64,000 nucleotides of DNA, from assembly GCA_031291095.1 (NCBI GenBank), contig JARLJR010000083.1:107992-171991 (forward strand), written 5' to 3'. The notes beneath the pieces were generated by a model. The model made no database searches, was not told the origin of the DNA, and was given only the letters and a program-made list of their open reading frames with translations. This stretch comes from Legionella sp. (GTDB lineage Bacteria > Pseudomonadota > Gammaproteobacteria > Legionellales > Legionellaceae). This document shows positions 41,091 through 50,081 of the stretch, one piece after another (position 1 is the stretch's first letter; the number at the start of each line of letters is the position of its first letter). The translations under genes and the position numbers were made by a program.

Positions 41091-42190
41091 TGTTTACTTC
41101 TTCTTGGCTTTATTCAAAAGATTCTCTTGGCAAGATTCGTCAATGGAAATACGAAGTTGATGGTGATTCTTGGAGAACTGTATCTGGTCAAGTTGATGGT
41201 AAGCATGTAATTTCTGCTTGGACAAAGGCTGTTCCGAAGAATGTTGGACGCGCTAATGCGACGACTCCAGAAGAACAGGCTTTGTTTGAAGGAAATGCCG
41301 AATATAATAAGAAGCTTGAACGCGAATACCGTATTTCTGTAGAAGAATTGGATGCAGTTCCTGTTTCTCCTATGCTTGCACAGGATTATAAGAAGCAGAA
41401 GTCTATCAAGTTTCCGATTTGGTCACAACCAAAGCTTGATGGCATTCGGAGTCTGACATTTAAACATGGTTCGTTTACACGAGAGTTTAAGCGCCATATG
41501 AATTGTGAGCACATTACAGAGGCTCTCGTAGAAGTTTTTGCTCGTTATCCTAACATCATTTTGGATGGGGAATTATATAATCATGATGCCCATGATGACT
41601 TCAATAAGATTACATCGGTCGTCCGTAAGTCTAAGAATATTACGTTGGAAGACCGTCAACTGTCTAAAGAGTTTATTCAGTATCATGTGTATGATATGGT
41701 TTCTGATGATGATTTTAGTGTCAGGACTCATAAAGTTGCTGAAATTCTAGATGGAGTTAGTCCATATATTAAAATTGTTCCTTCCGTTCTATGTCTTACA
41801 CAGGAAATACTAGACTCCCTTCAAGGGTCTTATATTACTGATGGTTATGAAGGACAGATTGTTCGAATTGGGGAAGGTGCTTATGATGCTGGTAAGCGTT
41901 CCAAACGTTTGCTTAAACGTAAGGAATTTATCACAGAAGAATTTGAACTTCTTGAAGTAAATGAAGGTGTTGGTAATTGGGCTGGTTATGCAAAATCATG
42001 CAAATTTAGGTTGCCTGATGGAACAACAAACGATTCTGGTATGCGTGGAAACCAAGCGTTTGCTAAATCGATTCTTGAAAATAAGGATCGATATATTTGG
42101 CAGACAGTAACAGTTCGACACTTTGGTTACACTGCAGATGGAAAGATTCGTTTTCCTGTTATCATTGACTTTGGAAATAGGATTGATTAA
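41090..42190 (+). CDS. ATP-dependent DNA ligase
   Basis: 366 residues. Motif I PKLDGIR (Lys115), motif III ILDGELYNH, motif IV EGQIVRIG and motif V LLKRKEF are visible, with an OB-type C-terminal domain (EGVGNWAGYAKSCKFRLPDG). The first 80 residues (LYSKDSLGKIRQWKYEVDGD... TTPEEQALFEG) look like the small WGR-like module often fused to phage ligases. It joins Okazaki fragments and repairs nicks. Confidence 0.9.
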   Translation: MFTSSWLYSKDSLGKIRQWKYEVDGDSWRTVSGQVDGKHVISAWTKAVPKNVGRANATTPEEQALFEGNAEYNKKLEREYRISVEELDAVPVSPMLAQDYKKQKSIKFPIWSQPKLDGIRSLTFKHGSFTREFKRHMNCEHITEALVEVFARYPNIILDGELYNHDAHDDFNKITSVVRKSKNITLEDRQLSKEFIQYHVYDMVSDDDFSVRTHKVAEILDGVSPYIKIVPSVLCLTQEILDSLQGSYITDGYEGQIVRIGEGAYDAGKRSKRLLKRKEFITEEFELLEVNEGVGNWAGYAKSCKFRLPDGTTNDSGMRGNQAFAKSILENKDRYIWQTVTVRHFGYTADGKIRFPVIIDFGNRID

Positions 42191-42192
42191 TT

Positions 42193-42411
42193 ATGACAAA
42201 TTATCTGCTTAGAATTATTCCTGAAAACAAGTTTGAAAAGTTTGCATGTATCTATAATTCTGATGTTCGTTTTGGTGATGATTATAGACTCTTTGAAAAT
42301 GTTTATGAAGAAATTTATAAATACAATCGTGGGAGAAGTTTGCATGTATTTTTTAATATTGATCCAGTTATGAAACAACCGTTTGCTGTAGAGATTCGCA
42401 AGGACCGATAA
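42193..42411 (+). CDS. Small hypothetical protein
   Basis: 72 residues (MTNYLLRIIPENKFEKFACI... DPVMKQPFAVEIRKDR). Its end resembles a segment of the following HAD-like gene (DDKHPLAIEFREWK), hinting at a related mini-domain. It lies between the ligase and HAD genes without gaps. Function unknown. Confidence 0.6.
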   Translation: MTNYLLRIIPENKFEKFACIYNSDVRFGDDYRLFENVYEEIYKYNRGRSLHVFFNIDPVMKQPFAVEIRKDR

Positions 42412-42412
42412 A

Positions 42413-42832
42413 CTGTATTCAACATTAAGACGACATAAGAGAATTGCATGGGATATTGATGACACCTTAATTGGAGGTCCAAATTCTGTGCAATTCAGAA
42501 CATTCATTTTAGAAAATCAAGACATAGAACATCATTTGGTTACATTCAGAAGTAAAGAACAAGCCAAATATGCATATTATGAACTAGAATTAGCAGGACT
42601 AGTACCTGAGAATTTTACGTCGATGTCGTGGTGTCCTGATTATCTTTATCATGCATTTAAGATGAATGAGGATGATAAACATCCATTAGCAATAGAATTT
42701 AGAGAATGGAAAGGGTACATTGCAAGTTTAAAGCAATGTACCCTTTTGGTTGATGATTTGCCACATATGGTTATTGCTGGTTGTGACAAATACAACATAG
42801 AATTTCTTAACGCTTTTACAGTTTTTACTTAA
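42413..42832 (+). CDS. HAD-superfamily phosphatase-like protein with unclear start
   Basis: The frame open from 42413 reads RIAWDIDDTLIGGPNS (HAD motif I, DxD), LVTFRS (motif II) and CTLLVDDLPHMV (motif IV), about 139 residues. No ATG exists upstream of motif I; the only candidates are a CTG at 42413, 8 bases after AAGGA, or a GTG at 42488 that would remove the catalytic Asp. A terminator-like hairpin lies inside the coding region. A nucleic-acid or nucleotide phosphatase role is possible. It ends 8 bases inside the convergent fibre gene. Confidence 0.6.
   Translation: MYSTLRRHKRIAWDIDDTLIGGPNSVQFRTFILENQDIEHHLVTFRSKEQAKYAYYELELAGLVPENFTSMSWCPDYLYHAFKMNEDDKHPLAIEFREWKGYIASLKQCTLLVDDLPHMVIAGCDKYNIEFLNAFTVFT
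42710..42750 (+). terminator. Terminator-like hairpin inside the HAD-like gene
   Basis: 14-bp perfect stem (aaagggtacattgc, 42710-42723, with gcaatgtaccctttt) followed by TTTT. It ends the plus-strand operon just before it meets the minus-strand late genes, yet lies within coding sequence. Confidence 0.65.
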
Positions 42833-43556
42833 TAATACCCAATTGTAAAGACATATCACCAGTTGTAGCAAGAGCAGTTGTAATTGCTGTTGTTGCGACA
42901 ACTACTGCAAATAGTGATGTTGAAGTACCAACAATCTGCTTATTAATATTATCCAAATTAAACACTGTATGAGTTCCTAATGAACTTAATGGTGTGGTCA
43001 ATTTGTAGATACCCAAAAGTAGAGGATTATCTGTAGCACCAAAAGTAGGTGCACCATGATCTGTATATGTACCAGTAGGAGATGCTGTGAATAAAGCAAC
43101 AGCAAAACTACCTGCTTGAACAGAACCTTTAAATTTTAAAGTAATGCTATGCAAAATACCATTGAATGTAGAAATTGGTAGAGCATTTGCAAAGGTAATA
43201 ATTCCACCAACAACAGTGTTAATTACATAAGTAGAAGCAGTTACAGTTGGAATAACTTCTACTGCTGTTCCAGCACCAGTAACAGCACCAATTGTTCCAA
43301 CAGAATCATCATAAATGATGCAAAGATTATCACCACTGGCACAACCAGTCATCGACGCCTGAAGTGTTAATGTGCTTGTTCCGCTATTGAATGCAGAATA
43401 ACCAAATCCAGTCATTGATGGTGCATATAAGATTGTGTTTGTTGTTGAATCAAACACACCCATTAATTTGTTAATATTAAATCCCGGAATTGATGATAGT
43501 TGTAAAGTGTTAGAACCGGGTGTGAAAGTATATGCGTAACCTACTGCAGTTTTCAT
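42825..43556 (-). CDS. Putative fibre-associated or surface virion protein
   Basis: 243 residues, beta-rich and nearly uncharged (FTPGSNTLQLSSIPGFNINK, AVTGAGTAVEVIPTVTAST, SITLKFKGSVQAGSFAVALF). Composition and its place 12 bp after the large fibre gene suggest a fibre tip, adaptor or decoration protein. No family is recognised. Confidence 0.65.
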   Translation of the reverse strand: MKTAVGYAYTFTPGSNTLQLSSIPGFNINKLMGVFDSTTNTILYAPSMTGFGYSAFNSGTSTLTLQASMTGCASGDNLCIIYDDSVGTIGAVTGAGTAVEVIPTVTASTYVINTVVGGIITFANALPISTFNGILHSITLKFKGSVQAGSFAVALFTASPTGTYTDHGAPTFGATDNPLLLGIYKLTTPLSSLGTHTVFNLDNINKQIVGTSTSLFAVVVATTAITTALATTGDMSLQLGIIK

Positions 43557-43567
43557 TTAAAATTTCC

Positions 43568-46500
43568 TTATCCAAATAGAAGTGCTGATGCAAAGTTTGC
43601 TGATGTGATTGAAGGCGGTACATATGGTGCCGCCGAATAATATGGATGACCAACAGGAAGACTTGTCTGAATACCCCATTTCCATGCTAGATAACCTTCA
43701 ATCTTACGATCTTCCGAATCATTTGCACCGGGAGTACCTGTTAAGACAATAATTTCTGCTAATCCTAATGTACCAAATGCTGAAATATAGTTGGCACCGC
43801 CGATAGTCAAAAGATTAGAAGTTACGTTGCCTGATGTTCCTGCTGTTCCAGATGTGATAGCGCCGGTTGCACCATTGAATCTTACATATTGAGTTACAGT
43901 TGATCCGAGAGTAGAGCTAGGAATGCTCATACCTGTTGTCACTAGGAATGGTGTTGCGGCCGTTGGCGTGAAACCAAGTGTCCCACTTCCTACGTTACCA
44001 ATATCACCGGCCGTATTTGATGTCATTCTCATTCTAAGATTGTAGTATTCTGTAGTGCTTGAATTAGGAATACACATTAGATAATTAGTTGATGTAATGT
44101 TTTGTGGCTGAATGACTACAAATATTCTAATATTTAATTGATTTGTAATCAGATTAGCGCTTGTTGCACTTAACATTTGTGAAGTGCCATTAAATATTAG
44201 GGCTGGTTTAACTGAATTAAATCCTGTAGCATTATAAGTTGGCTGTCCAGCACTATTGTAGTTTGCTAATGCACCATTTCCAATCAATGAGTTAATAGTG
44301 CTTACATTATTACCATTGAATATCATTGACGCAGTATTAGAAACATCAAACCATGCTAGAACTTCGCTTGAGATAATATTCGGAATCCAACTACCGCCAG
44401 CAGAAGTTAACTGTAAATTATTAACCTGAGTTTGTAGAGAATTAATTGAAGTTGTTTGGTATGAAATTGCAGTCTGAGCAGTAAAGATAGTTGTGTTATA
44501 ATTCATGTAGTAATATGAATTAGTCTGGGCGACAATGTTGTTAATTATTAGATTAGCTAATGTTGCAGTCGTGACGCCGTTAGAACCCACGTTTCCGTCA
44601 ACAATACCTTGCCATCTTACTGCAGAAGTATTAGCAGTTGTAACTTCTACGTTATTAATAACATTCTTACCCCAAGAAGTAGTTGATATACAACGAATTA
44701 GAACCAATGAATTATCTACAGCACCAGTTGAAGATGAGGTTGTATTAATTGTACATCCGACACTGTTAATTGTACATGCACCGGCTAATAGTACTCCAAC
44801 TGCGGAAGTTGTACCAGATACTCCATTAAATCCATAAGGGCTATCAACGTACAGTCTTCCATAGTAATTAGTAATACCCCCTAGATAAAATGCATATAAC
44901 ATTTCACCACCGGCGATACCTGTCCAACAATGGGCTTCACCTGATATTCTGTTATTTGAACCACCTTCATAGAAACCGATTTTATAACCCTGAATCTTTG
45001 CTTCATCTAATGAATTATCTGACCCACCATTGAACATACCAATACATTTACCAATGTTGGTATTAATATTGATTGAAGCAGTAGCTGTTACTGCACCTGT
45101 CCAAGTTACGGTGGCGTTGTTAAGTGTAAATGATGCATATCTATAAGAACCATCAGAAAATTTAACAATATATGATCCTGTTGGATATAACCAGTTTGAA
45201 GAAAGAGTTGCAGAAGTTGCAGCAACTAATGAACCAGTGAAAGTAGTTGGTAGTAATGAATAAACTACTCCAAAAAGACTTGCAGTTACAGCACCAGACC
45301 AAGTAGCTGTTGTTGCACCATTTGTTAATGTAACTGATCTAGTTGAACCATCTTCAAATTTAACAGTATATACGCCTGTTGGATAAGCCCATGATGTTCC
45401 TAGCGTTGCAGAAGTTGCAGCAGCTAATCCAGCGGTAAATTGAACGACAACATTCGATGAATTAATAGAACCAAAATCAACAGTTGCAGTAGCTGTAACA
45501 GCAGTAGTCCAGCTAACAGCAGTAGAATTTTGAGTTAATAAGGCAAATTGATTTGTATTATTACTAAAATAAGCTGGATAGATACCAGTTGGATAAGGCC
45601 AAACAGCAGTTAAAGTTGCAGAAGTTGCAGCAACTAAGGCACCTGTAAATGTCATCTGGGTATTTATACCAATATTTTCGATTCTTACTCCACCAGAAAT
45701 AGTATAAGTAGCACATCTATAGCTAGTAGTATTAAAATAAAAGTTAACACCTATATCTAAAGCACCAAGAACAGTGATACCTCCAGTAAATGAACAATCT
45801 GAACAATTGATAATATTCAAACCAATGCTGCAATATCCATTGCCACAATCAAGCTGAATATTTTCAGCGTGTAATTTATCCATCTGAACAGGATTATAGT
45901 TTGCATCTACTCCTTGGCTTAATAGAGACACGCCATTGAAACCGGGTAAAGCACATAACCATGCTCCAGCTTCCCAACGAGCGGCCTGACCACCATTAAG
46001 ACGAATGGTTGAGAGAGTGCAGTAACGAGCCATTTCACGACCTTTTGCGCGAAACACAACAGTTCTACCACCATGCTGCCATACACCGTCTAGTGAAATA
46101 TATCCGACTTCTTCCATTGTCGGATTAGCGCCGCCGAGCCAAGGACCATTAGGGTTGCCAGATAACAAAAGAGCAGCGTTGATTGCAGTAGAATCATCAG
46201 AACCAGACTGTCCTGAGTAAGTACCTGTACCGGGAGCAGGATTAGTTAACGTAATAGAATTAGGACCAGTTACAGCAGCAATTGTTGTAATCTGTGGAAC
46301 ATAAAAACAATTTGATGCATTACTATATACAATTACTGCACCAACATCTGCTTGAGTGAATGTATGTGTATTGCTATAAAATGTGGCTGCGTAGAGATTA
46401 CTTGAGGAAAGAATTTGCAGATCGCCAAAGACTTTACCGTTCGCCTTCGCGCCGCACATCGTGGGATCAATTTGGTGTTCATCAAGTTCCCACCAAGACC

Positions 46501-46723
46501 CGTCAGCTGACTGAGTTCTAAATAATGTTGCTGCAGTAGTTGAGTTTGACGTAATTCTACGATATCTTGCGGCTCCTAGACCTAGAATGCTATAACCAGC
46601 GGTATTAATCACACCAACAGTTGATGGGAAAGAGTAGTTTCCAATCTGTGTGAACAGCATCTGATTAAGATATGCTGGTGATGTTGGAGTAGTTGGGTTT
46701 GATGGGATTGCTGGAATTGCCAT
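43568..46723 (-). CDS. Tail fibre/tailspike adhesin with repeats and lectin-like C-terminus
   Basis: 1051 residues. The N-terminus has a pectate-lyase-like beta-helix entry (DPTMCGAKANGKVFGDLQ... GSDDSTAINAALLL). Three repeats of about 58 residues (AATSATL... YPTG... TATW-GAVTA) lie near residues 357-550. The C-terminus is concanavalin/laminin-G-like (VLAWFDVSNTASMIFNGNNV... DRKIEGYLAWKWGIQTSLPV, GHPYYSAAP). Probably the receptor-binding or polysaccharide-degrading fibre; host surface target unknown. Confidence 0.82.
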   Translation of the reverse strand: MAIPAIPSNPTTPTSPAYLNQMLFTQIGNYSFPSTVGVINTAGYSILGLGAARYRRITSNSTTAATLFRTQSADGSWWELDEHQIDPTMCGAKANGKVFGDLQILSSSNLYAATFYSNTHTFTQADVGAVIVYSNASNCFYVPQITTIAAVTGPNSITLTNPAPGTGTYSGQSGSDDSTAINAALLLSGNPNGPWLGGANPTMEEVGYISLDGVWQHGGRTVVFRAKGREMARYCTLSTIRLNGGQAARWEAGAWLCALPGFNGVSLLSQGVDANYNPVQMDKLHAENIQLDCGNGYCSIGLNIINCSDCSFTGGITVLGALDIGVNFYFNTTSYRCATYTISGGVRIENIGINTQMTFTGALVAATSATLTAVWPYPTGIYPAYFSNNTNQFALLTQNSTAVSWTTAVTATATVDFGSINSSNVVVQFTAGLAAATSATLGTSWAYPTGVYTVKFEDGSTRSVTLTNGATTATWSGAVTASLFGVVYSLLPTTFTGSLVAATSATLSSNWLYPTGSYIVKFSDGSYRYASFTLNNATVTWTGAVTATASININTNIGKCIGMFNGGSDNSLDEAKIQGYKIGFYEGGSNNRISGEAHCWTGIAGGEMLYAFYLGGITNYYGRLYVDSPYGFNGVSGTTSAVGVLLAGACTINSVGCTINTTSSSTGAVDNSLVLIRCISTTSWGKNVINNVEVTTANTSAVRWQGIVDGNVGSNGVTTATLANLIINNIVAQTNSYYYMNYNTTIFTAQTAISYQTTSINSLQTQVNNLQLTSAGGSWIPNIISSEVLAWFDVSNTASMIFNGNNVSTINSLIGNGALANYNSAGQPTYNATGFNSVKPALIFNGTSQMLSATSANLITNQLNIRIFVVIQPQNITSTNYLMCIPNSSTTEYYNLRMRMTSNTAGDIGNVGSGTLGFTPTAATPFLVTTGMSIPSSTLGSTVTQYVRFNGATGAITSGTAGTSGNVTSNLLTIGGANYISAFGTLGLAEIIVLTGTPGANDSEDRKIEGYLAWKWGIQTSLPVGHPYYSAAPYVPPSITSANFASALLFG
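45070..45655 (-). repeat. Three tandem ~58-residue repeats in the fibre
   Basis: Each unit reads F-T-x-x-L-x-A-A-T-S-A-T-L, W-x-Y-P-T-G, a strand of KF-DGS type, and TATW-GAVTA. Units differ by substitutions, so they are old duplications, typical of beta-rich fibre shafts. Confidence 0.8.
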
Positions 46724-46726
46724 AAA

Positions 46727-46762
46727 TTAGTTTCCTGTGAATGATACTTTGTCGGTCGTGTG
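46727..46762 (-). pseudogene. 3' remnant of a duplicated copy of the 46837-47220 gene
   Basis: Encodes HTTDKVSFTGN then stop, closely matching the end of the neighbouring gene (NTTDYIAFTGN then stop). The rest of the copy is gone. A second orphan end (IPSNKGSGSWIQK then stop) lies at about 46787-46831. Confidence 0.65.
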
Positions 46763-46767
46763 ATTGT

Positions 46768-46783
46768 TGTTTATATGTTTATA
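46768..46783 (-). promoter_or_regulatory. Paired late-like boxes (TATAAACA) before the fibre gene
   Basis: Two adjacent TATAAACA copies on the minus strand (46768-46775 and 46776-46783), each 7/8 to TATAAATA, 45-53 bp upstream of the fibre start. Confidence 0.45.
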
Positions 46784-46836
46784 TATTATTTTTGAATCCA
46801 AGAACCTGAACCTTTATTTGAAGGAATTGTTATTTA

Positions 46837-47220
46837 TTAATTTCCTGTAAAAGCAATATAATCCGTGGTATTAGTACCAACAATATAAATTGCATTTAGA
46901 TTGGTTACACCATAAGAAATTGACTGTCCAGCAGCTAATGGATAACCAGTTGAATTTGTAACACCAGCTTGCCCTACATAAATAACACCAGTATTATTAG
47001 CATAAGTTGTTAAAACAATACCATTTGTTAATGTTTGAGATGGTAAAGCAGCAGCAGATAATGTAGATACTTGGGTGTTTGAATATATCGTTGATGGATT
47101 AGTAACTGAACCTACACCTCCACTCAAAAAACCACCAGAAGTGTTTGCAAGAATTACAACTTCTGTAATTGATTTATTACTATCAACAAATGATCCATTT
47201 GATGTGTTAAATTGTGCCAT
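46837..47220 (-). CDS. Putative small virion surface protein
   Basis: 127 residues, beta-rich (STIYSNTQVSTLSAAALPSQ, TGVIYVGQAGVTNSTGYPLA, AGQSISYGVTNLNAIYIVGT). The pattern resembles small fibre- or capsid-associated beta-sandwich proteins of marine and soil phages. A perfect late promoter lies 53 bp upstream, and a remnant of a second copy lies downstream. Confidence 0.65.
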   Translation of the reverse strand: MAQFNTSNGSFVDSNKSITEVVILANTSGGFLSGGVGSVTNPSTIYSNTQVSTLSAAALPSQTLTNGIVLTTYANNTGVIYVGQAGVTNSTGYPLAAGQSISYGVTNLNAIYIVGTNTTDYIAFTGN

Positions 47221-47272
47221 TTTTACCTCTTTGAGCGACTAGCAAATAAATGCCATATAAAAACTGTCGTTA

Positions 47273-47280
47273 TATTTATA
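47273..47280 (-). promoter_or_regulatory. T4-type late promoter TATAAATA
   Basis: Perfect box, 53 bp upstream of the 46837-47220 start and directly after the stop of the UDP-glucose dehydrogenase gene. Confidence 0.75.
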
Positions 47281-48579
47281 TTAACCTACACCATGATATT
47301 CAAAACCATATGCTTCGATTTTGTTTTTGTTATAAACATTTCTGAGATCAACAAATACAAGTTCATTAAGAATTTCTTTTAAATACACCCATTCAATATT
47401 TTTAAATATATTCCATTCGGTGACTAAGACAAGAGCATCAGCACAAGACGCAGCTGAATAAACATCCCCACAATATTCTACGTTTGGAAGAATCTCTTTT
47501 GCTTGTGACATACTCTCAGGATCAAAAGCACGAACATGTGCTCCATTATCTTCTAATGCAGTGACGATATCAATAGCTGGTGAATCTCGCATATCATCTG
47601 TGTTTGGTTTAAAAGCTAGACCCAATAGTGCAATTGTTTTACCACGAACATTACCACCACAAGCATTGATGATCTTTTTTGTCATATCTCTCTTGCGAAT
47701 ATCATTGACATTAACAACTGTTTCAACAATATTAAGACGAGCACCATATTCTTGACCAGTCTTAATAAGTGCTTTAGTATCCTTTGGAAAACATGAACCA
47801 CCATAACCCGGACCAGCATTTAGGAATTTTGGTCCAATTCTTGAATCCAGACCCATCCCAACAGCTAGTTCCTGTACATTTCCACCAACCTTTTCACAAA
47901 GATCAGCCATCTCATTAATAAATGTGATCTTGGTTGCGAGAAAAGCGTTAGACGCATACTTAATCAATTCAGCAGTTCTGCGATTGACAAAATAAACAGG
48001 CGGAAGATATTTGTTCAAATCATAAATTCTGTGCATAACTTCCTTAGCTCGTTCATCTTCTACCCCGACGACAACTCGATCAGCGCGCTTAAAATCATCA
48101 ATAGCTTCACCTTCCCTAAGAAATTCTGGATTAGAAACAACAGAAAAATCTGCGGTAGGATTGATTTCCCTGATGATACGTTCTACTTCGTCACCAGTTC
48201 CAACTGGTACTGTTGACTTGTCAACAATGACCGTGTAACCTTTTAAAGCTCCAGCAATTGTCTTTGCAACTGTATAAACTTGGGAAAGATCTGCGTGTCC
48301 GTCTAGCTTCCGGGACGGTGTTCCGACAGCAATAAAAACAGCGTCTGCTTGTGAAACTTCGTGTTCAAGATGAGTGCTGAAGAATAGACGCTTAAGTTTT
48401 ACATTATGTTTAATAATACTAGCTAGGCCCGGTTCATAAATCGGAAGCTTATAACCATCTTGTAAATCTTTGATTTTGACTTCATTGTTATCAACACATA
48501 CAACTGAATGCCCAAAGTCAGCAAAACATGCACCAGAAACAAGACCGACATAACCAGAACCGACTACAACAATCCTCAT
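47281..48579 (-). CDS. ugd: UDP-glucose 6-dehydrogenase
   Basis: 432 residues from the ATG at 48579 (MRIVVVGSGYVGLVSGACFA), preceded by GGAGGT. The NAD-binding GxGxxG, STVPVGTGDEVE, SNPEFLREGEAIDDF and active-site Cys in GPGYGGSCFPKDTKAL are all present, so the enzyme looks active. It oxidises UDP-glucose to UDP-glucuronate, a precursor of capsule and lipopolysaccharide sugars. It lies between fibre and capsid genes, so it may alter the host surface or supply a virion or DNA sugar (inference). Confidence 0.92.
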   Translation of the reverse strand: MRIVVVGSGYVGLVSGACFADFGHSVVCVDNNEVKIKDLQDGYKLPIYEPGLASIIKHNVKLKRLFFSTHLEHEVSQADAVFIAVGTPSRKLDGHADLSQVYTVAKTIAGALKGYTVIVDKSTVPVGTGDEVERIIREINPTADFSVVSNPEFLREGEAIDDFKRADRVVVGVEDERAKEVMHRIYDLNKYLPPVYFVNRRTAELIKYASNAFLATKITFINEMADLCEKVGGNVQELAVGMGLDSRIGPKFLNAGPGYGGSCFPKDTKALIKTGQEYGARLNIVETVVNVNDIRKRDMTKKIINACGGNVRGKTIALLGLAFKPNTDDMRDSPAIDIVTALEDNGAHVRAFDPESMSQAKEILPNVEYCGDVYSAASCADALVLVTEWNIFKNIEWVYLKEILNELVFVDLRNVYNKNKIEAYGFEYHGVG

Positions 48580-48620
48580 TTTCAACCTCCATAAAATAGT
48601 CATTTTTTATATTTAGCCGA

Positions 48621-48650
48621 ATAAAAAAGGGACCGTTTGGTCCCTTTAAT
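48621..48650 (-). terminator. Rho-independent terminator after gene 23
   Basis: 9-bp stem (aaagggacc/ggtcccttt) with GTTT/AAAC loop, followed on the minus strand by TTTTTTAT. Located 20 bp past the capsid gene stop. Confidence 0.92.
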
Positions 48651-48669
48651 TTTTGGTTTGTCTTTCTTC

Positions 48670-50016
48670 TTAGAGAAGGTGAAGAACAATAACTCTGCGA
48701 TAGTAAACGTTGGAGTCTGCAACTAGAGCACCTAGACCAACTGTTGCGCCTTGAGCAAATGGGTTGGCTACCATTCCGTAACGAGTCTTGAAACCAATCT
48801 TTGGCTGGAAGCTTAGTGGATCAACCGCACGGACCATCTGGAGTGGTTGATATGGAGCGTAGAAGAGACCGGCATCAAATGCACTTGGGCCTTTATAGCC
48901 AACGGTTAGATAGTTACCACCGATAGCATAGGGGTCGATATAGACCTTAAGGCGACCGTTAAGTACACCGGCGAAGGTTGAACCAGTATCATCAACCTGT
49001 AGGTTGTTTGAAGCTAGTGCAGGAGTGTAATCGAGTACACCGGCCATCTGTAGAGCGGAAGCTACGTCAGATGAACAGATAACGATGTTACCCTTTCCTC
49101 TACGGGTCTGTTTTGCGATTTGGTTAGCTTCGCGTTCGAGCTGGAACATCAAGCCCTTAAACTTTTCAACTGACCAACGACCGTTTGAGTCAACGTCAAG
49201 GTCGAACTGACCAGCAACAGCAGTATCGGTTTGTGCACCGGGAACGGCAGTAATGTTAACAGTACGAACAACTTCACGATTGATTTCAGCAAGTGTTTCT
49301 GCGGAAAGGATGTTTGAGAGTTCAGTCTCAGCATCTAGACCGTGAATTGCCTTGAGATCCTGTGCAAGTTCTAAGGTATATTCTGCCTTTAGTGCGCGGG
49401 ACTTAGCAGTAACAGTAACCTTTTCAATGCTGAATGCCATCTGAGCGAAAGCTGAGTTGGAATCGGAACCAAGTGCTTCTGCCTGTGCTGTTGCCATTGC
49501 TGAACCAGTATTATAAGTACCGTTTGCAGCGTTATTTGAAACACCGGGAAGTGTACCAACATTCTTCTGACCTAGTGTATTAGCACCAGTTGTAATTGAG
49601 GAGAATGTAGTATCAACTTCATTGTAGAAGTTTTCTGTTCCGGCTTGGTTAGCGTAACGTGAACGCATTGCGAAGATAAGGCCAGTAGGACCAGTCATTG
49701 GCTGGACACCGCAAATATCGTAAGCAATAAGATTAGGCATTGCACGGCGAACCAAGGAGATCAAAACTGGATCGAAAGTGGTAACACCACCGGAACCCTG
49801 AGTTGAGCCTGAACCACCCATAAAGTTGGCTGGAACTGGTTCTTCTGTGAGGAACTGTGAGCCACTAACTTGGGCAGAAGCTTCACGAAGAGCGACTTCT
49901 GTATTTTCAAGTAGGGTTGCAGTAACTGCACGGCGATGGGCGTCCCTAATAGGAGCTAGATCAGCATGATCTAAGATTGGTGCCCATTTGTTCTGAAGCT
50001 CTTCGTTAAGAAACAT
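48670..50016 (-). CDS. 23: Major capsid protein gp23
   Basis: 448 residues. The N-terminal region (ELQNKWAPILDHADLAPIRD) is the propeptide type of T4 gp23; a prohead-protease site LTE (56-58) lies just before the predicted mature N-terminus. The core contains LIAYDICGVQPMTGPTGLIF, AMRSRY and later LDYTPALASNNLQVDDTGST. It forms the hexameric lattice of the head. It has a perfect late promoter and a strong terminator, giving a single-gene transcript option. Confidence 0.95.
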   Translation of the reverse strand: MFLNEELQNKWAPILDHADLAPIRDAHRRAVTATLLENTEVALREASAQVSGSQFLTEEPVPANFMGGSGSTQGSGGVTTFDPVLISLVRRAMPNLIAYDICGVQPMTGPTGLIFAMRSRYANQAGTENFYNEVDTTFSSITTGANTLGQKNVGTLPGVSNNAANGTYNTGSAMATAQAEALGSDSNSAFAQMAFSIEKVTVTAKSRALKAEYTLELAQDLKAIHGLDAETELSNILSAETLAEINREVVRTVNITAVPGAQTDTAVAGQFDLDVDSNGRWSVEKFKGLMFQLEREANQIAKQTRRGKGNIVICSSDVASALQMAGVLDYTPALASNNLQVDDTGSTFAGVLNGRLKVYIDPYAIGGNYLTVGYKGPSAFDAGLFYAPYQPLQMVRAVDPLSFQPKIGFKTRYGMVANPFAQGATVGLGALVADSNVYYRRVIVLHLL

Positions 50017-50046
50017 TTTGTTTATTCTCCTTGGTGTTCTTTTTAT

Positions 50047-50054
50047 TATTTATA
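50047..50054 (-). promoter_or_regulatory. T4-type late promoter for gene 23
   Basis: Perfect TATAAATA, 31 bp upstream of the capsid start. Confidence 0.85.
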
Positions 50055-50081
50055 AAAGTTGTTTTCTTGATTTATTTATTA

